Below, one piece after another: positions 16,792 to 27,000 of a stretch of DNA of 64,000 nucleotides. Below the pieces are notes generated by a model, which was given only the letters and a program-made list of their open reading frames with translations, was not told the DNA's origin and did no database searches. How positions within the stretch are numbered: the stretch's first letter is position 1; each line of letters opens with the position of its first letter. The stretch is taken from NCBI GenBank assembly GCA_028284865.1, contig JANQQV010000026.1, positions 29,301-93,300 of the forward strand. The letters run 5' to 3'. The DNA is from Rhodothermales bacterium (GTDB lineage Bacteria > Bacteroidota > Rhodothermia > Rhodothermales > UBA10348). The position numbers and the translations under genes are program-made.

Positions 16792-19700
16792 TTACCTGGC
16801 TTTCACGATCGCCTTTGATGCGACCTGAGAAGCGCCCCCCGCGCGCGAAGTGACCCGGACGAAATAAACGCCGGGGCTCCAGGTTGCCGCATCGAGAATC
16901 CCACTTCCTTCTCCCTGCGACATGAGTCCTGAAACCGAGTGGGCCACCCGTTGCCCGAGAGCATTGATCACTTCGATCTCCACCGATCCTGGGGAAGGGA
17001 GAGTCCAGGTCACGGTGGCTCGGGAAACGAATGGATTGGGGTAAACACTGGTCAGTTCCAGGCCAGCTGGCAATTCGTTGCCATTCTCAAGGCCAACAGC
17101 CGTGATCAACGGCAGCGCTTCAGTCATTCCTGTTGACGCAATGCGTAGAAGTCTCAAGGGACCTTGATCTACGTTGGCATCGGAGACAATCCACAGCTCC
17201 GATTCAGAGAGTTGGGTCTGGGACGCCACGGTGAATGAAGCCAGGAATTCGTCATCGCTGGCGCTTCGAAAATGGAGTTCGAATTCTTCTGAGGGGACTG
17301 GAATCCAATTTGAATATTCCCCTGCTGCCAATAATCCTCCATCGGTAGTCGTACCACCACGCACGATTTCGGAGGAGATCGATCCGGCATTCACGGCATT
17401 GTGATACAACATGATCGATTCGAATCCGCCCAGGTCCTGAACGTGTTCGGTAGATGGCTGATCAGGCTCCGATAAAACCACTCGAGTAATTCCGTCTGAC
17501 CTGATCACTCCGGTACCCGATACCGTCCAATCTCCTGTCCCGGAAATCGAATAGGTAAATGCCTCGTCTCCTTCCGACCAACCAAGGACCTTCTGAATCG
17601 TGGCGGATTCAGGACCGACCATCATGTTCTCTTCCTGCAGTGAAACCGTCACCGGCTGGTCAGTAAGGTTGACCCACTGAACGCGACCCGAAATGTCTGC
17701 CTGGGAAGACGTGTACCCGTATCCCAACTGAATCGATTCGCCCAGCAACAGTCCTGTCGCATCGATTTGCTGCAAAAGCTGTCCGGATGTCGTTCCGCCA
17801 CGCACGAAGGACCCACTTATCGGGGACCACAACCCATCCTGAAGGATCATGAGCGCGTCGACCTCGCGTTCTATTCCCGTCGGTACTACAACGGAAAGAT
17901 TGAGTGGAAGGGACTGGGCGAAATTGACATCGCTTTCTATGACCATGGCCTCCGTCCCAACCTCGGCAATGAGTCCGCTTCCAGAAGCACCGGCCAGCCC
18001 CGTCTGATCCAGCCATCTGCGTTGGATGGGGAAGACGGAAATTCTTGAGTCAGAGAAAGGGCGAATGGAAGGGGTCAGGGTCAACGGGAAGTAGTTTCCG
18101 TCACGTCCGACGGGAAAAAAGAGCGGATCCAGGGCACCACTTTGCATTGTGCGTTCTACAGGCGCCTCGATGTGGGAGGCTACATCCAGAGGCGCGCTAC
18201 GACTGACACTTCCATCCAATGTGAACCGGACATCTGAACTGCGCAGTACACCACCCGCCAGCATGAGTCCTCCCGAAATCGAAATGCGTTGGGCGTGGTC
18301 TCCAGAACCGAACACGTCGACCATCCCCGGAGCCGACTGGTTCATGGTCAATGTGCTGATCGATATGGGCACACCCACCGTCCAGCTCTGGTTGCTCCCG
18401 TTGAAAACCAACGTTTGAGGTGAGAACGAAGGGTCCCGAACAATCAGGTTTCCCGACACGCTGATGGACAGATTGGTCGCCGCGCCATTCATGTCGGAGG
18501 TGCCCTCGACCGACAAGCGGATGTTGTCCGTGATTGAGCCTCCATCGAGTGAAATCGTGCCGCCTACGCTCAGTTCAGATACTTGGGCGGAAGACAACCG
18601 CGTTCCTTCGATGCTAAGGTCTTCCTGAACCGAAACTGATCTTCCATTGAGCCTCAATCGGGAAGAAAACTCCGTCGGCGACGTGATGCGCATGTGATCC
18701 ACAGAAAGATCCTGCGCAAGGCTTGCAATAAGCGAAGGACGGGAAAACGCGATCCAGAGGGTATCGACGTCCGCTGCAAACGACAGCGGTTCTGAAGACG
18801 TAACTGACTTGCTCCAGTTGATTCGCTCCATGTTCACGGGAGAAATCGAGCTGGTTACCTGTCCAGGTGCGTCAAGATCAACTGCCGTTTCGATGATCCA
18901 GGATCCGGGAGACATCGAGATGACACCTGTCCCGGTAGCCCGTCCAGAGATAGCTGAAAACGTGTCCCGGATCAGCACATTGTTGTTCAGAACGATCTCC
19001 TGAATGTCTGAGCCACTGTTTCCTGCTGCGATATGCAGGGAGGCCAGCTGAGGAGCCAATTCAGCCCCGCCTGTCAAGACCGGGGAAGACGTAAGCCTGT
19101 TCACTCCGGCCCAGGAGCCATCGTCGATGTGGTACAGAAGGTTGTAGCTGTCACCTGTCACCCGGGACGAAAGCGTACCACCTCCTTCGCGGATAACCCA
19201 TGCCTCGGGCGCGATCTGCATTTCGGTATCGGCGGCAAGAGAAAGGGACCCGTTTCCTCTTCCGAACACGAGACGATCAGAAACGGTTACCGTATTTCCC
19301 GAAGCGTTCAGTCGAACGGATCCTTCTATCCTGAGGGAAGAGACGCTCAATCCGGACGTCGCGGAGACTCCTGCGTTTCCAGAGCCGACCACCACGAGTT
19401 CACTATGGAGATCATGCTGTGCTTGTGTCGGATCCACGATGACATTCATCGCGGAAGTGGAGGCAGGGGGTTCCTGGCGGGTCGAAGATCGGACGATCCC
19501 TCCGTCAAACAAGAGCAGGTCAGGCGTACTTCCTGATACAACAATGTCAGCTCCTTCAAGGGAAACCTCTCCCGACCGGAAAGCGGCATTTCCGGTCGAA
19601 ATGACCATTGAACGGGATTGGTCGGAACGGACTGTCCACTCGGTACCGTCCATTGAAAGTAAAACAGCCTGAAGCTGAAGATCTGCTTCCAAGGTGACGC

Positions 19701-22700
19701 TTCCGGTTTCTGTCCATTGCAGCTGAGCCTGTCGCGAAGCAAAATCACCCTGCAGTACGGACGGTACGGATCCGTCGACGGAGGTAACGGTCAGGTCTGC
19801 ACCTTCCAGGACGAGTGTAGCGCTTTCCAGGTCCAGGACGGCCTCTGAAAGCGTCAATTCGCTCCCGATGGCCAAGTTGGCCAGCAGCCTTGCTTCCGAA
19901 CCGGGGAGGATACTAACGGAGGGCAATTGGACAGAAACGTCCAGATCTGCTTCGCCATTGAGGATCAGATTGCTGGAGGACTGGGCGTCGACATCTACCC
20001 AGCTGGACTGGGGGTCAATAACGAGGGAGCTGTTGCCGTTCAGCACCCAGCTCGATTGCTGCTCGAACAACAGATTGCTTGCTTCGATATTCAGGTTCGT
20101 GGAAGAAAAAGAAACCTGAACGCCGACAAACTGGAGCGTGCTGCCTTCTACTGTCATGGAGCCCAACGTGAGGGCTTGCCCGGGATCCGCCAACCAGTCA
20201 ATATCGGAGTCTGTGGCAATGAGCGTATTGATGGAGCCGGAGAGGACGAGGTCTGTGGTAGCGCCCGTTCCTGTTTCAATTTGTAATGAGGTGATATCTG
20301 ACGAAGCGCCCGTTATCAATCGAACATCACCTCCTTGCAGGATGACTGCCTCCGATCCGTCTATGTGTCCGTTTATCTGATGCGTCGTGTTCGAACTGGC
20401 AAGGAAGAGGGGTCCTTCGTCCAAAAGAACTCTAGAATTGGCTCCGGAAGAGAAGCCGCCCTGAACAATCATCGAGCCCGGAATGCCCACTGGAAACACA
20501 GGAGGGGTATTGGCGGCATCAAACGCGTCTATGCTGAAGTCGAAAATGGGAAGGGAAAGCCAGCGCTCGTCCAGAACGTAGGGTGCGGTCATTCCACCCA
20601 AGAGCCGCAAGGAGAACGAGCCTGAATAGGACAACACATTTTCGAAACCCGAACCATCGATTCCCGGAGAGCTGTTTTCGGAATCTGTCAGATTCAGCGA
20701 CAAGGTTGGAGTGTCCAGGAATAGGACAGGCTTGTTACCGAGGTCGATGGAACCGGTATTGAACGACACATTTCCTGCGACGCGAAGAGTGTCCACGGAG
20801 CTGTCGGTTTCCAGGAAATCAGCATCCGAGAGTAGGTTCACTACAAAGTCGCCGAAGACGCCGTTACCACTCACGGTAATGGGTTGCGCACCTCCAGCGT
20901 TGCCAATGGTCCATTGGGCGGTGCCGGAAATCGATCCTCCGTTGTCAATCAATGGGTCATCCCCGGCCGCCATAAACCGCAGAACGGGTTCATTCACTTG
21001 AATCTGAGCTTGGGGTGCTAAGGTCATGCGTGTCCGAGCCGTGACCATTCCCGACCCAGTCAGGGTCACTGAGTCTTCCAGGAGAAGATTCTCGGTGGAG
21101 ATGACGCCGTCAATCAGCACGCTCCCCCTGAACGTCATTTCGCTTGCGACACCTGAATACGAGCCGCCCAGAAAATGCCCCGTTCCCCCCAGGATCAGAT
21201 TGGCTCCATCAACGGTCCATTGGGAGCCCTGGTCGGTCACCGCCCCATTCGAGAAGAACGTCGTTGATGTGCCAAAAGAAACTACGGCATTCGTAAAGAC
21301 AGATCTTTCTGAGACATTCAGCGTGCTCCCGTCAGGGACGACAAGCTCTCCGCTGACTACCGAAAGGGTCCCGAGGATGGTTGCATTCTCTGAGAGCTCT
21401 ACCCTGGTATTGCCAATGGCAATCGACGGGAGCACGGTAGAGGAAAATCCTTCAATAGTCGTTACCCCTGGATTCACCAGGCTGAGGACTCCTCCGGAGA
21501 TGACCTCAAAAACACCGCTGGATCGCGAAAGAGAGCCTAAAATCTGCAATGTAGAATTTTCCTGGATGGACAGCTCCCCGTCTTCCAGGTGCAGCCCAGC
21601 ATCCAGCAAGGCAGTTCCGAAAAAACGGGTAACCGCTCCGGGAGCATCTATAAGCAGTGCTGGGAGCACAATCTCCGAGGGAAACACCAAGTCAATTGTG
21701 CTCCCGCTTTTCGGACCCAATCCCGACTCAGGAAACGCGATGCTGCCTCCCAGAACGGAAACAGCTTCTCCAATGCGCAGTGGTTCATCAGCCGTGAGCA
21801 GAGCAGCGCCGGCGGAAACAGTCAATCGATCGAGGTCCAGACCACCCACATCCGTCTGGAATTCGCCTCCGTCAACGGTGATCGCGGATGCTCGGACCGT
21901 GGTGTCGTGCTGCCAGGAGAGCCTTCCGGATTCAACGGTTAGGTCACCGATGGCTTCACCGCTGACCATTCCCGAAATGGTTCGGGATCTTACAGCGGGA
22001 ATGTCCGCGCCGTTCTCGACAGTGACCTGGACCGCGGTTGCCAGCAGCACGATCTGCGGATCTCCCGCCCAGGAACTGGTTGCGCCTATATATATGGAGT
22101 TGGCAACCTCGAACGATGCAGATGTTGCGCTTGCAAGATCGATCCCGCCCTGCACGTCCGTCGTTCCCGCGCGAAGGACACCCGCACCAGACTGCTGAAT
22201 ACTTCCGTTGGTCGCAATAGTCAATGAATCGACTTCCATGCCTCCCAGGATGGCCGCCGTACCCGTTCCGGCCACGTTCAGGCTGCGTATCCGTCCGCCA
22301 GCCTGAATCACGCCTTCACCGGTAAATCGCAGCCTTGAATCAGATTCAGATAAGGTCTGAATGGTCGTAGAGGTGCCTGAAACCACCAATTCCGTACCCG
22401 TATCGGGTGCATCGACGGCGTCTGCTTCGATGTTGAAGCCATTGGAATCAACGTTTCCGGCCAGCAGAATGCGGCCAGACGCGCGAAGGTCACCATTCAA
22501 AGAGAGAGGCGTTGTTGGCGAACCGACGGTCAACAGTCCTGAAGACATGTCGATATCGATCTCCGAGGATGACGGAGAAATGGCCTGAATCCGGGCCTGG
22601 GTGGCTTCCAATTGCAGCAATCCCCTTGATGAGTGCGTACCGGAAAGGTCTCCAATTGTGACATCCGGCACACTGATCCGCAGTTGTGGAGCGGATCCGC

Positions 22701-23523
22701 TGAATTGGATGCCGCCAGGAAAGCTCAGCGTAGCATCGGTAGACTCCAGTAGTGATAGTCGGTCTCCGGGAACGGTGATCGAGCCGGAAAATGAGGTCGT
22801 GGCAGAGGAGTAGAATTGCAGGTCGACGTCTCCCAGCGAGATATCCAGGCTGATTGAGGCCCCGCCTTGATGATCCAATTCGACACGTGAACCTGTGGAT
22901 AGCAGCTCCTGTGTCAAGGAAATGGGTTCTGAAAGGGTCTGCGCACCGGATATCCGGATAACCCTGGGCGTTTCAGACCAGGAAGGGTTGCCGGCCAGGC
23001 TGCCACCGGCAAATTCGATGACGGAATCCTCAGTGTCGCCACGTCCGAGTCCGCTCCATATGGTCGTCGAAACCCCGGAAATGTCGAGAACGCCATCGGT
23101 GAGTGCGAGACGGGATGCGGAACTGTTCGCTACAACGCCCTCTCCGAGGTGCAATACATCTGTTGTGCCCGCAATCCATAAGGCGGTTCCACCGGGAATC
23201 GCCACATCCAGAAATGGGGCTGACACCAGCACCGTGTCTGCGCCGGCAAACTCATTCAGTTGAAAGGTGACTGAGTGCGAGCCGGCCAAAGTGATTCCAT
23301 CCTCGTCGGCGCCGAACGCATACTCTCCTGCCGCGAGGCATATGACGTCACCCTCGCTTGCTCTTGAATAGGCATCCTCGACGGATCGCAGTGGAGCCGT
23401 GACGGCACCCGAATTTCCGTCAGAGCCGTCGGAGGCGTTGACGAAAATATCGCACGATTGAGCGTGGACCGTCGACCCACCCAAAAGGAGGATCAGCAGG
23501 GCTACAGCAAAGGACGAACGCAT
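16792..23523 (-). CDS. Giant secreted beta-helix-like protein with T9SS type A sorting domain
   Basis: A 2243-residue surface or secreted protein. Residues 1-21 are a Sec signal ending VHAQ. Next comes CDIFVNASDGSDGNSG...LRSVEDAYSRASEGDVICLAAGEY, the DUF1565-like N-terminal cap of right-handed parallel beta-helices. About 1700 residues of Ser/Thr/Gly-rich, beta-strand-forming sequence follow without clear catalytic motifs. Near residue 1800 is LFFPVGRDGNYFPLTLTP, also present in altered form in the divergent giant gene. The last 80 or so residues (VYPNPFVSRATVTWTLPSPG...LGQRV...PGVYFVRV) form a T9SS C-terminal domain, so outer-membrane export and surface attachment are expected. Adhesion or matrix function is inferred. 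Codon choice is mixed, unlike the divergent gene. Confidence 0.85.
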   Translation of the reverse strand: MRSSFAVALLILLLGGSTVHAQSCDIFVNASDGSDGNSGAVTAPLRSVEDAYSRASEGDVICLAAGEYAFGADEDGITLAGSHSVTFQLNEFAGADTVLVSAPFLDVAIPGGTALWIAGTTDVLHLGEGVVANSSASRLALTDGVLDISGVSTTIWSGLGRGDTEDSVIEFAGGSLAGNPSWSETPRVIRISGAQTLSEPISLTQELLSTGSRVELDHQGGASISLDISLGDVDLQFYSSATTSFSGSITVPGDRLSLLESTDATLSFPGGIQFSGSAPQLRISVPDVTIGDLSGTHSSRGLLQLEATQARIQAISPSSSEIDIDMSSGLLTVGSPTTPLSLNGDLRASGRILLAGNVDSNGFNIEADAVDAPDTGTELVVSGTSTTIQTLSESDSRLRFTGEGVIQAGGRIRSLNVAGTGTAAILGGMEVDSLTIATNGSIQQSGAGVLRAGTTDVQGGIDLASATSASFEVANSIYIGATSSWAGDPQIVLLATAVQVTVENGADIPAVRSRTISGMVSGEAIGDLTVESGRLSWQHDTTVRASAITVDGGEFQTDVGGLDLDRLTVSAGAALLTADEPLRIGEAVSVLGGSIAFPESGLGPKSGSTIDLVFPSEIVLPALLIDAPGAVTRFFGTALLDAGLHLEDGELSIQENSTLQILGSLSRSSGVFEVISGGVLSLVNPGVTTIEGFSSTVLPSIAIGNTRVELSENATILGTLSVVSGELVVPDGSTLNVSERSVFTNAVVSFGTSTTFFSNGAVTDQGSQWTVDGANLILGGTGHFLGGSYSGVASEMTFRGSVLIDGVISTENLLLEDSVTLTGSGMVTARTRMTLAPQAQIQVNEPVLRFMAAGDDPLIDNGGSISGTAQWTIGNAGGAQPITVSGNGVFGDFVVNLLSDADFLETDSSVDTLRVAGNVSFNTGSIDLGNKPVLFLDTPTLSLNLTDSENSSPGIDGSGFENVLSYSGSFSLRLLGGMTAPYVLDERWLSLPIFDFSIDAFDAANTPPVFPVGIPGSMIVQGGFSSGANSRVLLDEGPLFLASSNTTHQINGHIDGSEAVILQGGDVRLITGASSDITSLQIETGTGATTDLVLSGSINTLIATDSDIDWLADPGQALTLGSMTVEGSTLQFVGVQVSFSSTNLNIEASNLLFEQQSSWVLNGNSSLVIDPQSSWVDVDAQSSSNLILNGEADLDVSVQLPSVSILPGSEARLLANLAIGSELTLSEAVLDLESATLVLEGADLTVTSVDGSVPSVLQGDFASRQAQLQWTETGSVTLEADLQLQAVLLSMDGTEWTVRSDQSRSMVISTGNAAFRSGEVSLEGADIVVSGSTPDLLLFDGGIVRSSTRQEPPASTSAMNVIVDPTQAQHDLHSELVVVGSGNAGVSATSGLSVSSLRIEGSVRLNASGNTVTVSDRLVFGRGNGSLSLAADTEMQIAPEAWVIREGGGTLSSRVTGDSYNLLYHIDDGSWAGVNRLTSSPVLTGGAELAPQLASLHIAAGNSGSDIQEIVLNNNVLIRDTFSAISGRATGTGVISMSPGSWIIETAVDLDAPGQVTSSISPVNMERINWSKSVTSSEPLSFAADVDTLWIAFSRPSLIASLAQDLSVDHMRITSPTEFSSRLRLNGRSVSVQEDLSIEGTRLSSAQVSELSVGGTISLDGGSITDNIRLSVEGTSDMNGAATNLSISVSGNLIVRDPSFSPQTLVFNGSNQSWTVGVPISISTLTMNQSAPGMVDVFGSGDHAQRISISGGLMLAGGVLRSSDVRFTLDGSVSRSAPLDVASHIEAPVERTMQSGALDPLFFPVGRDGNYFPLTLTPSIRPFSDSRISVFPIQRRWLDQTGLAGASGSGLIAEVGTEAMVIESDVNFAQSLPLNLSVVVPTGIEREVDALMILQDGLWSPISGSFVRGGTTSGQLLQQIDATGLLLGESIQLGYGYTSSQADISGRVQWVNLTDQPVTVSLQEENMMVGPESATIQKVLGWSEGDEAFTYSISGTGDWTVSGTGVIRSDGITRVVLSEPDQPSTEHVQDLGGFESIMLYHNAVNAGSISSEIVRGGTTTDGGLLAAGEYSNWIPVPSEEFELHFRSASDDEFLASFTVASQTQLSESELWIVSDANVDQGPLRLLRIASTGMTEALPLITAVGLENGNELPAGLELTSVYPNPFVSRATVTWTLPSPGSVEIEVINALGQRVAHSVSGLMSQGEGSGILDAATWSPGVYFVRVTSRAGGASQVASKAIVKAR

Positions 23524-23748
23524 GCAGATTGAACTCTATTCAGAAGTGTTGGAAAGAGGAGCCCGAAGCAGTCAGGGGACCGAGAAGGAATGTGCCTGCC
23601 AGAATACAGTTTCGCCCCCATCAATGTGCCGTGTCCAGGCGCTTTTCCCTCACGTAGTCTTTAAACAATCCGGTTGATTTACGTTCAGGAAAACGGGATC
23701 TTTGGGGATCTCTGGTACGCGAATCGGCGCCAAAAAAAGTGACGATTT

Positions 23749-23765
23749 ACTTGGGTATACCAAGT
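23749..23765. promoter_or_regulatory. Inverted repeat ACTTGG-GTATA-CCAAGT, candidate operator
   Basis: A six-base inverted repeat with a five-base spacer lies in the spacer between two divergently transcribed giant surface-protein genes. A third copy of the half-site ACTTGG occurs at 23884-23889. The arrangement fits a dimeric regulator controlling one or both genes. No regulator gene is adjacent. Confidence 0.4.
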
Positions 23766-23909
23766 CCCAAGCGTGTATGAGAGGTGCTCTACAGCCACCT
23801 GCACCCTGCAGTCAGTCTTGTTCTGAAACGGCCTAAAGCACTGAAAAAAAGCCATTTAGACAAATCGCTTTTTCCATTTTGACACTTGGTAATGAGACGT
23901 TCCGAACCT

Positions 23910-23947
23910 CCCGGGCGACACAAATAAATGTGTCGATCGGGTTTTTT
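23910..23947 (+). terminator. Orphan intrinsic terminator / attenuator-like hairpin in a 5' leader
   Basis: Arms CCCG+CGACACA (23910-23922) and TGTGTCG+CGGG (23929-23941) pair around a 2x2 internal loop and the loop AATAAA. Six Ts follow at 23942-23947. It sits about 95 bases before the giant gene's ATG, with no plus-strand gene upstream to terminate, so it may act as an attenuator or end a small leader RNA. Confidence 0.65.
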
Positions 23948-24041
23948 GCGTCTTATCGCTAATACCCCGGTCGCCCGTCTGGAGCGGCCATATTCAACAC
24001 ATCGCATCATTCAAGGAATGAAAAACAGAGAGGCACAGTCC

Positions 24042-27000
24042 ATGACTACTCAGAGACTGCTACAATTTCTGTCACGCAGCGTGGCTGCGGTGGTATTCCT
24101 GTTCGCCTTTGTAGGCGCACAGAATGCCTTCGCCCAGACGATCTTCGTATCGTCGACCACGGGTAGTGACGCGTTCGACGGCGCCAGCGCCACCATTACT
24201 GGTGGTTCTGGTCCGAAGGCTACGCTCGCTGCAGCTTACGCCGCTGCCGCTGCTGGCAACACGATCAGCATCGAAGCAGGTACCTATACGGAGAACTTCG
24301 ACTTCGGGACAGCCGCCAAGGGTGTCACGGTCGTCGTTACCGCATCAGGTGCTGTGACGGTAGCAACCTTTACCGGTACGTCCACCATCGCCGTGACGAC
24401 CGGAACCATTGATCTGACCGGCGGAACCGGATCAGTCGCAGTCTCGGGTGGTGCGTTTACGCTCACTTCGGGAACCCTCGCCTTGGGCACAGGGAAACTC
24501 GCCTTCACGGCCGCCACGACATTGACTGTCACCGGTGGTGCCGCCTCCGGTGCATCCCCTGCATACACGGGAGCGGTAACAGCCAACTACACGATGTCAA
24601 CCGCTCGCGCAGCCGGAACGGAGATTCCGCTGAACCTCAACGGCGGTACGCTGACGGTCAATGGTGCCAACAGCACGACATTCTCGCAAATCCTTGTTGC
24701 GGGTAGCATCGTCACGGCAGCCACTGCAACGGGAACGACAACGTTCTCCAGCGCTGTTACGATCAACGGTGCAGGTGGTATCGTCCACAACGGTGATGAT
24801 GTTGTGTTCGGCGCAATCACGATGAACAACAGTGCGATCACCTCCACGGGTGGTGGTGCCAACCAGACGTTCACCGCTGGTGCGATCACGGTCAGCCAGA
24901 GCACTGGTGTAGCTGGTGGTACGTTCAACAATACGTCGGCAACCTCAACCGCAACCATTGCTAGCCTCACGGTCAATGCAACAATCGGTGGTGCAGGTAA
25001 CGGTGCAGACGATGTGCTTGCCTACACGATCACCAACACGGGTACCATGACGGTTTCTGGCGCAATCACTGAAGGTTCTGCTTCAGACGCCAACGAAATC
25101 GACGCCAATGCCGTTGCTATCACAAACAGCAACTCCCTGACGATCGGCGCGAGCTCCTCTGTCTCGGGCGCGTTCAACAACACTGGCGGAACACTTGCCC
25201 TGGGTTCGACGACGTTCACACTGGCACCAACAGCTGTGACGCCTGCTACCCACCTAGCTCTCGTAGCCATGGGAACGGTTACCGGTTCGGGTTCGACTGT
25301 TGTCGTTTCCCGTAACATTGGTGTCCCTGCTTCGGCTGGAGCCGCTGCTCCTGCATTCGATATCGCAGGTAACCTGACCGTTTCCGGAACGGGCGGTATC
25401 GCCGGTGCCATTTCGGTCGGCGGTAGCGTTACGAACTCCGGAGCTGGTGACACGGCTGCTGCCGTTCGCACGGGTGCCAACTTCACCCAGAGTGGAAACG
25501 GAGACGTTACCGCTGCCATCATCGTCGGCGGCAACCTCACGCTGACCGGTACGAATGGCGATGTTTCCGGTGGTGGTTCCTTCGACGTTGCAGGTAACGC
25601 CACGTTCGGCGGAACCCACGCGATTTCGTCTGGTGCCGGTACGAACGATGTTGACGGTGTGGCCACCTTCTCCGGTGCGTTCACGATCGCCGCAGGTGGT
25701 AACACCATCATCGGTTCAGGTACGATCACCAGCGCTGGTAACGTGACCATCAGCAACGGTACGACCCTTACTGTCAACGGTAGCTTCGATGCTTCCAATG
25801 GTGGTGGGTTCACTGCTGATGCTGCTGCAAACTCCGCCGCAGACAATGCCACGCTTGCATTCGTCCTTCCCCAGGCTTCAAGCTCTACCTACACTCCTGG
25901 TCCCAACACGCGCATCGACGACCTCACGGTCAACCTTGCCGCTGGTGCCACGTCTGGTACGCTTACGATGGGTCAGTCGGTATTCATCGATGAGAACTTC
26001 ACGACGGGTGCCAACACGACCATCAGCCTTGGCAACTTTGCCATCCGCATGGCAGGTAATGCAGCTACTGCAACCGTTGGCGGCGCAATCACTACGCCCG
26101 CTGGGCAGTCCGGTGCTCTGACGTTCGAAGGAACGGGTACCACACTGGGTGGTCTCGGTGACATCTCGAACATCTTGGTCAACGTTGGAGGTGGTAACCT
26201 CCTGACGATTGCGGCGGCTACGAGCGTTGACTTCACCGGTGAGCTGACGCTCTTCACGGGTGGAATCACGGTTCCTGTCGGTTCTGACATCTCACCTGAA
26301 GGTGCACTCGCCGAAGTGCGTCGTAACTCTGCTGGTGCAGCAGCGGTAACGGCAATCGTAGGTGGGGGAACGTTCAATGGTGACACCCGCACGTACATCC
26401 TCTCAATCTTTGGTGGTGCCGCTGTTGCTGCTCTCAATGAGTTGTCGGCTACGGGCATCACGCAGCTTAACGTCGAGGATGCAGGAACGAACTACACCAC
26501 TGACAAGAATGCCACAGTTGGTAACGTGAACGTCGAGTTCGGCGCCACGCTGACCAACGGTGCTGGTTTCGACCTCACGTCAACGGGTTCGGTAACGAAC
26601 GCCGGTACGATCGCTGGTGCACCTGGTGACCAGCTGATCCTGACCGGTGACAGCCAGTCCCACACCAACACGGGTGTGATGACGGCTGATCTGAGTGCAC
26701 AGGCTTCCGGCATCACGATGGCCGGTACGGCCACGCTGCGCACGGCTGCTCCTTTTGCTGCCGCCAGCCTTACCAACCTGATCGTCGGTGACGGCGTAGG
26801 TGGTACGGGTGCTGAGTCCATCACGATCACCAACATGCAGCAGATCGACGGAACGGTCACCATCGCGAGCGATGGTACGGCCTCGATCGGTCTGGTGCAG
26901 GACGACGGTGCCGGTGGTACCGGTACGGGTGACGAGGGTACGGTTGATGGCGCCATCACGGTTGCCAACGGCGGTTCCCTTACCTGGACGTCCAACGTTG

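Larger units (their letters stand above)
23524..24041. other. Divergent intergenic region between the two giant genes
   Basis: 518 non-coding bases. This stretch is more AT-rich than its surroundings. It holds an interrupted inverted repeat (ACTTGG-N5-CCAAGT, 23749-23765), a further ACTTGG half-site at 23884, and a hairpin-plus-T-run at 23910-23947 on the plus strand. Promoters for both giant genes must lie here but could not be placed with confidence. Confidence 0.6.

Noticed and set aside
21026..22198. 390-residue plus-strand open frame over the 2243-residue gene
   Set aside because: Antisense shadow with Ser/Pro/Arg-rich low-complexity translation; the minus-strand gene has signal peptide and T9SS tail.
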